Source: Ectocarpus siliculosus
Lineage: Eukaryota > Sar > Phaeophyceae > Ectocarpales > Ectocarpaceae
Length of the DNA stretch: 30,286 nucleotides
Assembly (NCBI GenBank): GCA_000310025.1
Contig: FN649750.1
Location: 3,893,679 to 3,923,964 of the forward strand
Reading direction: 5' to 3'
Translations under genes and position numbers: made by a program
In this document: piece by piece, positions 1 through 9,902 of the stretch
How the letters are laid out: every line of letters begins with the position of its first letter
Position numbering within the stretch: the first letter of the stretch is position 1
The notes under the pieces: model-generated
What the model saw: only the letters and a program-made list of their open reading frames with translations
The model's database searches: none
What the model was told of the DNA's origin: nothing

Positions 1-20
1 ACCCCCCCCCCCCCCCCCCG
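1..20. repeat. Poly-C tract at left window edge
   Basis: A run of 18 C starts at base 2. A similar C run closes the right end of the window. Such homopolymers are common in this sequence (also near 386, 13464, 14817, 29783) and are hard to sequence accurately, so the exact length is unreliable. Confidence 0.8.
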
Positions 21-447
21 GGCCAAGATTGCAGCGCAATATAGGAGGTTTAGGCGGCACGCTTGCAGCAGTCTATTGTATAGGATTCAGTGTGTCCATA
101 GTAAAACCGATATTCTCTTCATTGAATAGACTTTCGTGCCGCATTCTACAACCCATGAAATTCTCTTCATTTGTAGGCTTCGTGTCGTCATACTAATTCC
201 TACACCATGCACTAGACCTCGCGACCAAGGTCGACGCGTATTCTTGGGGTGTTTCCATAATTTCCACTAGCTCTCTGTGTGGGATCCCGCGCGCGTGCGC
301 TGAAAAAAGCGCCCGAAAATGTCGAAACCCTGGGGATTTTGTCGAAGTGTCCCCATCCGGGGACATATAAGGCCCATCCCCCCCGCCCCCCCCCCGCGAC
401 CAAGATTGCAACGTAGCCCAGGGGTGTTCCGACGTTTCCAGATGGAG
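20..447. repeat. Degenerate direct repeat with shared CCAAGATTGCA core
   Basis: Three related segments occur at about 22-60, 217-270 and 394-447. Each begins with a (GC)GACCAAG or GGCCAAGATTGCA-type core; the second and third continue with a similar GGGGTGTT-C-ATTTCCA-like stretch. Two follow directly on a C run. No open frame of good quality crosses them, so this looks like a decayed repeat and not a gene. Confidence 0.4.
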
Positions 448-1653
448 GGCCCCTTGGAAAACGCAAAAAGGCGTGAAATAATATTATAATGTGAGACGTT
501 AACGTTTCCTTGGTTTTCGTATACAACCAAGGCAACAACATGTGTGCAGTTGTAGCAGATGCATGCAACAAGAAAATCTCTCCGCCTACGAGCAACGCAA
601 TTGGAATCATGTCGAGAGGGAGCAATGCAATCGTGCCGAAAGGGAATCAGTCTTTCGTATAGGCGCTTTCAGAGCGCGGGACTCTCCATTGCTGTATTTG
701 TACATTTGTACGCTTCGGCCCCCGCGAGACACACCGGCGGTCGAACAATGTTTTTGTCGACGAGCCGTATCACACGATTGGGCTACCTTCCTCAATTCTG
801 GTACAGGGATGCCAAGCAAAGGCGGGCATTTCGGAGCAAAATGTTGCATGCAGTCTACACCAGCCGGCTGGGAGGAGGCGCAATTAGCCTTCGGTACCAT
901 CGCCTAGACTGGAGGGTTGGCGATGTTCTGTGGGCAGCGGTTCTGCACGACTATGCGTCGATGCGACGGTGTGTGCACTACAGCGCTGTTCCTGACCAGC
1001 TGAGGAGGAAGTGATCCAGTCGTGCTCAGTGTACAGGATAGTCCATCCGCTTGGCCTTGGGGTGCTCGGGATGATGTGTGGTAGGCAACAGCACCCAAAA
1101 CCTGCCTGCTGCACAGAGCGCTCGAGACGCAAGCCAACCACCGAGAAAAAAAACGGCCTTGCTCTGCTGTTCTTGCACTCACCCCATTCCGATGAAGAAC
1201 GGCTTGAAGCCATCACGCCTGATCTCGTGCGAGATCAACTGCCGCCAGGGGAGCTTGTGCCAGTGGACCGGAGGCATGCTGTATCACTACTTTCCTCCCA
1301 CTCTGCCCTGCTCGTCTCTCTCCGGTTTGTTGTGTGCCCGCCGCAACGTTTCCCCAGGGGGGCACACAGACAGCAGCAAGGTTTCGTGTAGAGAAGGTGG
1401 GATTTTGTGAAACCGAAACGCCTCAAATCTCGTCGATTTCTCTCGGCAGAACTGCTTGATCGCGAGAACACGTCTTACGGCACACAAATACAGGTCAACA
1501 CCATCAGCGCATAACGGACGATCCAGCTCACTGAGCCAGCGCGCGACATGCGTGGAGGCTAGTGATGCGAACCACAGGCGGAGGGGCATCATCAATTGGA
1601 CGGGGCGATCGACGAGTGCGTCCTTGGCGGATACCCCCCGACATCCACGCCAC
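448..1653. other. Region with no confident gene
   Basis: Several open frames overlap here on both strands, but none has the GC-rich third codon positions or clean splice borders seen in the genes to the right. The most coding-like stretch is around 1190-1280 on the plus strand (residues like DEERLEAITPDLVRDQL), but no convincing acceptor and donor pair frames it. Confidence 0.4.
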
Positions 1654-1767
1654 ATGCTCACTGGTGAGGGAGCAGCGCAGGAGCAGCAGGAGCAGCATCA
1701 TAGGGAACCTTTTCGAGTGGGAGAAGTTGTTGAGAGGGATATTGACGGCGTCTGGTTCCCTGCTCAG
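1654..1767 (+). CDS. Candidate exon with Tudor-like motif (first half)
   Basis: The frame opens at an ATG and ends at a strong donor, CAG|GTGAGC, in phase 0. After a Gln/Glu-rich stretch it encodes FRVGEVVERDIDGVWFPAQ. This fits the first two strands of Tudor-like domains, which typically read F-x-V-G-D-x-V-E-A-x-x-x-G-x-W-Y/F-P-A/G-x-V. Such domains bind methylated peptides or act as chromatin-reader modules, but one half-domain cannot show that here. The second half should lie in a following exon; 3160-3231 is a candidate. The ATG may be internal to a longer exon. The motif is visible; membership of a real gene is inferred. Confidence 0.35.
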
Positions 1768-2289
1768 GTGAGCGACGTGTGAGACAGAGAAGCAATGCGT
1801 GCAGCTCTCGTTTGTGTCGTCACTGTCGTTTACGCAAACATTAGATGGCAGCGGCAGCGGATTTAACTGCGTCAATAGGATCCGCTCTCTGGCTGAGGTT
1901 TTCAAATAGTAGGGCTTCCTATGCATGCGAGAGACAGAAAAAGATCGCGTTGGAGAAGTTCAGGAGAGATTGGACCAACATAGCCACTAGACTCTATTAT
2001 GAGCCAGCTCCGAAGCGTATAGACAGCTTGTTACTTACAAGTTCAACCAGGCACCTACATGTAATTATCGAACGTATTTTGCAGAATCACGCACGTCTTC
2101 GAGGAGATTATGGCAACGCATACCCTGTCAAATGACTGTAGAGAAGCACAATGACCACTAGACTACCGGCCAACGCTGACTAGTCCAAAGTGGTCATCGT
2201 GTATCTCGAGAGTCGCAAGAGTTGGCCATGTCGCCAAGTCCCGCCGGCATCCAGGCGACCACGTATATGTCCGCTGACGGACCCTGCAA
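1768..2289. other. Putative intron or non-coding stretch
   Basis: This follows the donor at 1768. A 96-residue open frame (1845-2135) is AT-richer than the likely exons and has no recognised motif or good splice borders, so I do not call it a gene. Confidence 0.35.
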
Positions 2290-2610
2290 GTCTCCCTATC
2301 AAGGGAGGACAAGCTCCACAAGGTCCTGTCGGGAGCGGAGACTGCTCCTACCGATCCCGGGCTACATAGAGGTACGACGACCCAGGTTTCCGCGTGCCAG
2401 CAGACCTTGGAGGAGTACCAGGACAAGAATTATCTTCACCCGACTCATGGTGGTACGTGTCGGGGCCAAGATCATCCAGTTTATGTCTTGGTACTCTTCC
2501 AGAGCCTTCTGGTACACGGAGACCTCGGGTAGCTCCAGTTCCGGGATCATCAGGGGCAGTCTCCGCTCCCGACATGACCTTGTGTAGCCTCCCTATGTAC
2601 AGTAGGGGGG
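2290..2610. repeat. Imperfect inverted repeat (arms 2290-2424 and 2484-2610)
   Basis: Read on the minus strand, the right arm repeats the left arm with roughly three quarters identity, including blocks such as TGTCGGGAGCGGAGACTG and GAGTACCA-GAC. About 60 bases separate the arms. On the minus strand the right arm encodes PELELPEVSVYQKALEEYQD and the left arm (plus strand) encodes a decayed version around VSACQQTLEEYQD. This suggests two head-to-head copies of a once-coding, probably repeat-derived segment. I do not recognise the protein. The arms could form a large hairpin in RNA. Confidence 0.6.
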
Positions 2611-3159
2611 TTTGAAGGGTTCGCCAGTCAACGCAGTCGCCTGGACCTCGCTGAACTTGACGAACCCTGCACGGATCTCGCTGGTGGTCATGATGACCTT
2701 GCGACTCTGGTGTGAAAACTCTTGCAACACGAGTCTATTATCGCAACTGCATTGTCACAGCACAGCAGTCGCCGTACAGCTATCTTCTCAGCTGCAGCTA
2801 CAAAGTAACTGCGTGTGGTGCAAGAACAGTACGTAGGTTGTACAGTGCAAGATTCTTGACTGTACAAGCCTATATTAATTGTGTTGTGTTTTTAGACTGA
2901 CTTTCTTGAGGCAAGTTTCTTTAAAGGGTGGCGCGTACTATAGACAGCTCCATGTGTACTAGCAAGCTTGCCAATGAGAAGCCTTGACCACAGGCTCGTC
3001 GCGATGACCTATGAAACGCAGTGGACACATCACGTACAGTTTTGGTTTGATACTAGAACAACTTGCACACGGCACCCAAACCAGGTAGTTGGCGTTCACG
3101 AGAAGACGTACGAAGCAGGACGATCGGGTAGTTCCGGCTCCATCGGGCGACCGTGGCAG
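2611..3159. other. No gene recognised
   Basis: There are short open frames on both strands only. No repeat or RNA structure was recognised. Confidence 0.35.
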
Positions 3160-3231
3160 CTGGCGTACGACCTCGTCTACCTCGACGACAATAACCGGGA
3201 AAGCGAGGTGTGCGGCGTGAAGCGACGTTAA
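3160..3231 (+). CDS. Candidate exon with Tudor-like motif (second half)
   Basis: After a possible acceptor (CCGTGGCAG|CTG) the frame reads LAYDLVYLDDNNRESE and continues to a TAA. Y-D-x-x-Y-x-D-x-x-x-E matches the back half of Tudor-like domains, where Y-D-V-x-Y-D-D-G-D-x-E is typical. The acceptor is in phase 0, as is the donor at 1767. Joining them directly leaves the linker some nine residues shorter than usual, so an exon may be missing. GAG|GTGTGC near 3208 could be a donor in place of the reading to the stop. This call is tentative. Confidence 0.25.
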   Translation: MAYDLVYLDDNNRESEVCGVKRR

Positions 3232-4404
3232 ACACACCTTTCGTGGGAAACCATTTTCGAAAGAGACGTTTCGCGTCTAGGGCCGTATGCCCTGATCGTG
3301 TGGGCTGCATGGAGTTGTGTACTGTAGATCGACGTCAACTACTGTAGAGCAGCCCCGAAGCCGATCATTGGTTCACTTTGTTTTTCTTCTTCCTAACCGG
3401 ACAACTTTTTACATCCTTGGAAGGAGAATGGTCACTATGTTACCCTCCCGTTGACTCTCCACTAGCTTGCAATGAGCATCCTACGTGGAAACACGTGGGT
3501 GAATCGCTTCACTCCCGACCGCATCGTCAGGTACCTGAGGAGGATGTTCGCGTCGTCCATGACTACCGTACCAAAACGAAAGAAAGCATGCTGTTGCTGC
3601 TGGGCACGGAGCACGAGAGGGGCGGTGACAGCACGGCAGCGCGGGGGCGTAGCTATAGTGGTGGTGACTCGAAGAGCCTTGATGCGCGGCAATATGTTGA
3701 GACCGGAGCAAACAGTACAAGTCGGGGACAGGTACGGTGAGGTTCGAAAGAAACCTAGGGAAAACGAACGCTTGCACGTGCGCCTCTTTTCGTCATGGGA
3801 TCTGCTGATTATTGGTTTTCTTTCCCAGACGCCTGTGAACCTGGAACCAGTTCCAAAAACAAAACAAACTTGCAACTGTTTTGGCTGGTTTCTCTACCGC
3901 TGACGTACATTGTACGGGTGTTCGCCAAAGTACCGGTTGAAATTGGTTGTCTCATACCCGCACAATTTCTTCCCATTGATGGACATCCTCGTTGTATGGA
4001 AGAGGGGGAGATAATGCACGTCCACGACTGCGGCGACTCCAACTGTGATAGCCATGGCTATGAAGTCACGGGCACTCTAGGATACTCTTTGTGTAACGAT
4101 TCACACTGGACCACCCTACAGAGTTGACGCCCGAGACGATGGGAATCCTCCATTTGTGAGAGGCTTGGGATCTTACATCTTTTGGAGGGCTACCGGTAGC
4201 CACATTCTACGCGAGCAACCAGCCTACGGGGCAGGAGTACCAACCCAGGCATCCAAAGTATTTGGTACATTTCTCAGTCTTTTCCCTCGGTTTCTCACCT
4301 GCTCCAAACTCTCAAAATGTTTTGGGCACAACAACAGCAACGATCCTCTAGCAGAGAACGCAGCCCTTCGCCATCGGGACTGTCGTCATTTTGTATTTTT
4401 GCAG
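3232..4404. other. Probable intron/intergenic stretch with weak exon candidates
   Basis: Overlapping frames around 3470-3740 end near a possible donor (GGGACAG|GTACGG at about 3730) but show no family motif, and no single frame stands out. Around 3950-4080 a plus frame rich in Asp, His and Cys (residues like MEEGEIMHVHDCGDSNC) may be coding but lacks clear borders. Confidence 0.3.
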
Positions 4405-4602
4405 GGGGAAGGGAAGGACGGAGGCGTCCACGACGAAGGCGACGACGGTCACGCGGGCCCCAAGGTCACGATACACTCCTCTCGGGGCACTTTCGACACC
4501 AAGGAGGACGGCTCCGCCTCCGCGTACATCATCAACGGCCCTGAGACCAACGTGGCCGCGGGGAGCGGGTTGAGAGGGATCCGTTGGCTGAGAGGGCCCT
4601 AG
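4405..4602 (+). CDS. Candidate terminal exon, hypothetical protein
   Basis: A good acceptor (TTTTGTATTTTTGCAG|GGG) opens a 65-codon frame ending at TAG. Third codon positions are strongly G/C (AAG, GAC, GGC, GTC, ACC, ATC), as in the confident exons further right. The product is acidic and Gly-rich at first (KDGGVHDEGDDGH), then has the pattern of a folded segment (PKVTIHSSRGTFDTKEDGSA). I do not recognise the family. It could be the last exon of the gene holding the Tudor-like exons, but that link is not shown. Confidence 0.45.
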   Translation, partial: GEGKDGGVHDEGDDGHAGPKVTIHSSRGTFDTKEDGSASAYIINGPETNVAAGSGLRGIRWLRGP

Positions 4603-5410
4603 CATTGGGCCTTTTGTTTGACAAAGTTGGCCGTCTTGGTTTCCTGTCCAAGCAGCGCCCGCGTCTCTTCCGTGGTAGCCTTTGATGTTCTGCGGTGTGC
4701 GATGCTACAGTACCTTTGACGACGTACGTCATCGTCCCGTGCTGCCTGCTTAAGGTGTACCCTCGTCTTTGATCTGTTTAGTGTTTTCTCGAGCGTGCCG
4801 TGCTTCGTGGCTTAGCCTCGTCTTTGGCTTGGGCCGAGTGTTTTTATTTTCTTGTGGACCCTGCGTGCAAAATGACCGCTGCGGGCAGAGCTGGCCATAC
4901 ATAATGCGGGAGGCGTGTAGACTAAAAAGGCCTTGATGTTGGTGTGTTGACTTGTCGTGTTGACGTTTCGTTTCCCTTGACTTACTGTTTCGGACCAAGA
5001 ACTAATCTTTGGGCATGTCTTGTGTGCTTCAAACCTCTAAGCCAGGAGGACAACAACGTGCTGTCGATGAGGAGCGGAAGAAAGAGTTATTTTTTCATTC
5101 GAACCCTTGACGACATGAACCCTGTGCAGATCCGTTTTACTAGACCAGAGCTGCACCGCGGGGTGTGTGTAACGTTTGGTACAGCTGAGCAGCCAGGGCG
5201 TGTACGGGTTCCGAAGAGGCCCGTCACGCTACTTGCAAAGCGCATCCACATTCATTCCAGACGGAGCCCGCCGGATTTATTGCTTTCTCGAATGATTACC
5301 TGATAGAGATTCTAATGGACGTGTGACAAGAACAAACCCCGAAGTAATGAATGAGTGCGTGCGATGTGCTTACCCGTTTGCTTTGGGATTACCATTGGTT
5401 CTCTCGACAG
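4603..5410. other. Probable 3' flank or intron
   Basis: No clear gene is seen. An open frame at 4944-5303 (+) has mixed codon use and no known motif. The stretch after the TAG at 4602 would be the 3' untranslated region if the preceding exon is terminal. Confidence 0.3.
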
Positions 5411-5557
5411 CGATACACTATGCGACGGCAAGCGAGTGAGACGTGCCCCATTTCTAGGGACCCCCTCTTATCCAACGAACCACCCGCGCTTTCGTCTCTC
5501 GTACACAAAAGATTGCATATTATATATATCTGAACCGTTTGGAGGGGTGACATTCAG
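5411..5557 (+). CDS. Candidate internal exon, beta-sandwich-like sequence
   Basis: The frame runs between a possible acceptor (TCTCTCGACAG|CGA) and a strong donor (ATTCAG|GTGAGC, phase 2). It includes the stretch TNHPRFRLSYTKDCILYISE, an alternating hydrophobic pattern typical of beta strands. N-P-x-F-x-L...D-C-x-x-x-I-S is reminiscent of calpain domain III or C2-like folds, but the match is too short to name. The matching next exon (phase 2 acceptor) was not found. Confidence 0.3.
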
Positions 5558-5612
5558 GTGAGCGCCCCCAAAGGTCCCATCAAAGGTCTTGTCGCTCCGA
5601 CTTTCGTGGAGG

Positions 5613-5750
5613 ATGATTGATTCCGCCTTATCACACTCTGACTGGGACCACACGGCGAGAACGCTGAGCACGTTGGAAGACGACGAGCTCCAGACCCCGC
5701 CACCCACCAAAAGACATGGTGGAGGACCAAAGAACCTCATGCCCAGATAA
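5613..5750 (+). CDS. Possible small ORF or terminal exon remnant
   Basis: A 45-residue frame from ATG to TAA encodes SDWDHTARTLSTLEDDELQ followed by a Pro/Lys/Gly-rich tail. It reads better than random sequence. Just upstream (from 5558) another frame reads VSAPKGPIKGLVAPTFVEDD and stops, one base out of register with this one. The two could be pieces of a frameshifted exon. There is no homology evidence. Confidence 0.18.
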   Translation: MIDSALSHSDWDHTARTLSTLEDDELQTPPPTKRHGGGPKNLMPR

Positions 5751-7819
5751 ACGATGGCTTGGCGGACGCAGCGCACCCATGGAGATATGATGAAGGTTTT
5801 GTGGTTGTTGTTGTCATGTTGCTGTTATGAATGCTTCGAAATAATTATCGTTCTGGTCTCTAACGTCCATACTGTCGAACTGGCGCGGACGCCTTCCGTG
5901 GCCGCACGCTAACAACCCCAAAGGGTACCAATTTAACGAAAAACCAAAGAGACCAAACGGGCCCCGGACCCTACATAGATAAATCAACACACGTATGATC
6001 GACCACAGAACGTCCGAAAACAGTTACCGAAGAAACGTGCTTGTCTGACTGGCCACCAGTCTGCCCGGTTCAGGTAGTCCGTATTCTTGTCTAGCAAACA
6101 ACAACAAACTCCTTAAAGGGGACAGGTACTGTAGTGCGGAGGTGGTCTTCAAACTAGGTCGCATATCTACATTGCATGTCCCCAACGCCCGTCGAGGACG
6201 CTCAATCCGGAAACAACCTGACTCGTACACGCAGCGGCCGCCACTGAGTGCCACTGGGAGCAATATGTAGTGTGCTCACAGGTTTGAAAGCAATTCCCTT
6301 TGCCGACGTAGAGATTGGACGCATTTGACCCTCGAGCAGCTGTACTGTTGCTTCCACCGGCGAAGAACAGGTCGTTGGAGAGCAAGCCGTCAGACAGATA
6401 TTGTAGATAGATGCAGATAATGAGATGTTTATTCATCTCCGCATGCATCGGGTCGTGCAGGGTTGTGTTCCAACAATGTAACGTGGTAAGAGGTCGAAGA
6501 GCTCCGAGAAACAACCCGCACACGCAGTGCACCGCCAACAAGGGGTGACTCCATGCTCCAACATCCTGGGATGTGTGGGCGTCTGAACATAGCTGTGGGT
6601 GCAAGTGGGCGGTGCATTTTGTTGGTTCACAGGGGACGGAGCCGAATATCTTGGATGTGTATTGTATGTGTGGTCCTTTCATCCAGCTCGTGGTTCGTAA
6701 CGGAGGGAGGAGGCAGAGCAACCTATGGCTACACCAGACAAACTGAAGTGCCTCTCTATGCGTCCACCTATTGTGGCACCAACCTTCGTTCCAGGGAAAC
6801 TTCCTCCAACAAGGACTCTCGACAGGGATCGGATTCATTTTGGGGCAAAGGGGGAAATTGGGGGGCACGCGCGCAGGAGAGGCAGGGGGGGACGGGGTCC
6901 GCGAGATCGTGGATCCAACTGGTAACGCCACCAAGGCCAGATTTTTTTCCGACCGTACAGCAGTACACCGCTGCTGCTGCGGGCCCGCCTGGGGCGCACA
7001 GCTCATAGTGATGGAATGTGGGACACGAGATCAAAAGGAGCTACTGTTCGCTTCTGGCATGCAACAGGACTTTCACCTTGGTGGGTGGTTCGCGCTTCCA
7101 TGCGTAGTGTTCATGCTCTTGTTTGTCGAGAAAACCCAAGTCGTCGGAATGTATCGATGCCGCACGGCTGTTCACTGGTACCTGCTGCACAGTGGTACAA
7201 GCAGCAAGCCTTGTGTTGAATCCACGTCTCGGGCAAGCATTGCGCCCTAGACGACCGTCTCAACTACATCAGGTCCTCTTCTCTTTAACTCGATTATTGA
7301 ACAGTCGATATGTTTACAGCTGCAGCAGTCAAATGTTGCGTCCCCTTCCGAGCAACTGGGCCTTGCGAAGTACGAACGTACATAGACTGTACATGTATAT
7401 AGACTACCTAAGAGTTGAGTGCTCTCGAAATAGATTCGGTGTACCGTACTTCTCGGGTCACGATCGCGTCCGTGAATTGCGCTGCGTGAAGCCTTCAACC
7501 CGAACAGAGTGGAGACACACCGCTACTACTGCTGTTGTCCAGCAGTACACTCCAGCATCGACGTGCTTTGAGTGCTGCATCATGACGTCGGTAATTAATT
7601 GCGGTCCAGCAGTAAACATGACGTTGATACACAACAGCTTGTCTTCGCAGTGCCGCCAGTCAGCAAGCATCGTACATTTGTTCTGACCTATGTAGCGCAC
7701 GGTGTCCTCCAGATACGATGATCCGTTTGCTGTCTGTGCAACTCGGCACCCTCTGCGGAAATGCAAGGTCTCGTCTTCCGGAGAGCACACAGTCCGGTGT
7801 GGAACAGCAAGAACAGCTG
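5751..7819. other. About 2 kb without a confident gene
   Basis: Open frames of 60-280 residues occur on both strands, but they overlap antisense to one another, have poor codon quality and lack family motifs. Examples are the 279-residue minus frame at 6167-7006 and the 187-residue plus frame at 7123-7686. No RNA gene was recognised. Confidence 0.4.
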
Positions 7820-7902
7820 CACTGCCGTGCATATCACTCTCTCGTCGCAAAGACTATCGTCTACACTGCCGTGCATATCACTCTCTCGTCGCATAGACTA
7901 TC
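7820..7902. repeat. Tandem duplication, 39-bp unit, 44-bp period
   Basis: The unit CACTGCCGTGCATATCACTC and its continuation occur at 7820-7858 and again at 7864-7902, with one mismatch over 39 bases. The near identity suggests a recent local duplication. Confidence 0.8.
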
Positions 7903-8144
7903 ATATGCAGAAAGCAACCACGCCCTTCTTTTGTACATAGAACAGCGGTAGAGTATGGGCTACTGTAGGCCAAAAACCTCCATCGCATGCGCGCGGGAGC
8001 AACATATACATATATGAACAGACTCCAATATTTAGTCGGCACACAATCTACACGTGGACTATTGTGGACTCCCTTATCCACGCAACACAATAAAAGCCCC
8101 AAGGTTGTAGTGGTCTAGGGGTACATTACTTCAACCACGAGGCG

Positions 8145-8925
8145 GCTCATGACACCTCAAGGAGTCTCATGAGACGCCCCATGACGGCCCATGTGACGTC
8201 TATTGGTCTATGAATGGTACGTGTGAGAGGCCTCATGAGGATTCTCGTGAGACCCCACGAGGCGTTTTTTGAGACGTCTCATGGGAGGTCCCGCGAGGCA
8301 CCTCATGACACCTCATGGCACCTCATGATACCTCATGGCACCTCATGATACCTCATGACACCTCATGAACCTCCTGGCACCTTATGGCACCTCATAACAC
8401 CTCATGGCACCTTATCACTGCTCATGGCACCTCGTGACACCTCATGACACTTGGTGACACTTCATCGTACGTCATGGTGCCTCATCACAATTTTTTGCAC
8501 CTTTTTACAGCTCATGGTACCTCGTGACACCTCATCGTACCTCGTGACAGTTCGTGACACCCATCGACACCTTTTGACAGCTCATGGCACGTCATGATAG
8601 CTCATGGGTTCTCATGACACCTCTGACACCTCATACTGTAGCACCTCATCGCACCTCATGGCACGTCACGATACCCCATGGCACCTCATGGCACCGTTAG
8701 CAGTTCATGGTACCTCAGGACAGCTCATGGTACCTCATGACACCTCATCGTACCTCGCGACACCTCATCACACACTTTGGCACCTTTGACAGCTCATGGC
8801 ACGCCGTGATAGCTCCTGGGATCTCATGACACCTCATGACACCTTATGACACCTTCTGGCACCATGTGGCCACGTTTGGTAGCTCATGGCACCTTATGAC
8901 AGTTCATGAAACCTAATTACACGTG
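8145..8925. repeat. Degenerate minisatellite, roughly 10-bp unit (CACCTCATGR)
   Basis: Nearly 800 bases are built from variants of CACCTCATGG/CACCTCATGA, most regular at about 8290-8880. The left part (8145-8290) is more diverged, with CTCATGAGACG-type units. Units vary by point changes and small indels (CACCTTATGG, CAGCTCATGG, CACCTCGTGA). The dinucleotide phase drifts, so no long frame is kept on either strand and a coding role is unlikely. Confidence 0.92.
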
Positions 8926-9680
8926 TTATTTCATACACAAAACATATTCATTCGAAAACGAAAACAAAAATGACTGTTGATCCCCGCTCACGTCAAACGT
9001 TGACGCCAGGCGACGTAGAAGAGTGAATTCGTTAGGTTTCGTAGTACGTATTCCCCCAGAACAGAGAAGAATACAACATTGAAAACAGATGCCTACAAAA
9101 CCAGCTTCGCCTCTTGTCCCGCTAGGGCTAGCTCGTCGGACTAGTCAGCGGGTCAGCGACATGAGTGCCACTCGAATATTTCATACATCACAACAATTTT
9201 GGACCACACGCCCTCCTGTGGGCCAAAACTACCGTGGGGTCGTGGAGTTTGGAACTACAAACCATTCTTATGGTAGGATGCGGTGGCACCTGCATAGTGT
9301 GGCTGATTCCGTGTCAGCATCTGGTTGCCGAAGGCTAACAGGCTTCGTCCGTCTCTAGCTATGCCTGCGGCGTGTTAAGTCCGTGGTTGGATTTTGAGAG
9401 AAAACAGCAGTCAACCGTTCTTCAACATCACGACTGCATATAGACGAACATACAACCTAGGGCAATGTTCGTTGTTGTCTTGCATATTTCATCATTGCCC
9501 CCCATTCGCCCCCCCACGTCATGATATCTAGTCACCGGGACTACAATAGTCTACAGAGATGGAATGTCATAAGCATCAATAAATTCACGAAAAAACAATA
9601 ATTAGCAATAGCCACTGCCACGTCACTGGTTCCCTGTACGGCTTCTCTCAATAGGGAGGGTTCCTGTAGCAGCGGAGCAG
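8926..9680. other. Upstream flank of the large plus-strand gene
   Basis: One 89-residue frame (9089-9358) has no recognisable motif. Acceptor-like sequence precedes 9681, so earlier exons or the promoter of the large gene may lie here or further left; I could not place them. Confidence 0.35.
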
Positions 9681-9902
9681 GACTTGAAAGACTATGACCC
9701 ATCGGCGCCGATACATCGCGGCTGGGACTCCTACCGTTATGCGCCGGAAGAAATCGATGCTAGGGCGGGGGCGGGGGCGGGGGCGGAGACTGCGCTCGAG
9801 CGCGCTATGCGCCTGAGGCAAGAGTTTCTGGATGCGTTGAAGGAATGCGGCGCGAGCGCTGCCCAGGGCATCTCGTCGTTCGAAGGGAGCGATGAAAATC
9901 AG
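9681..9902 (+). CDS. Large gene, first visible exon
   Basis: It opens after GGAGCAG|GAC (phase 0) and closes at AATCAG|GTGCAG (phase 0), giving 74 residues. It starts DLKDYDPSAPIHRGWDSYRY, then has an AG-dipeptide run encoded by a GGGGGC repeat and a probable helix (ALERAMRLRQEFLDALKE). The phase 0 acceptor implies an earlier exon that I could not find. Confidence 0.5.

Noticed and set aside
6167-7006. 279-codon minus-strand frame
   Set aside because: Poor codon quality, no recognisable motif, and several overlapping plus-strand frames of equal quality. No splice or start context supports it.
8145-8925. CRISPR array
   Set aside because: Units are about 10 bases and contiguous, with no spacers, in a eukaryotic context. 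It is a minisatellite.
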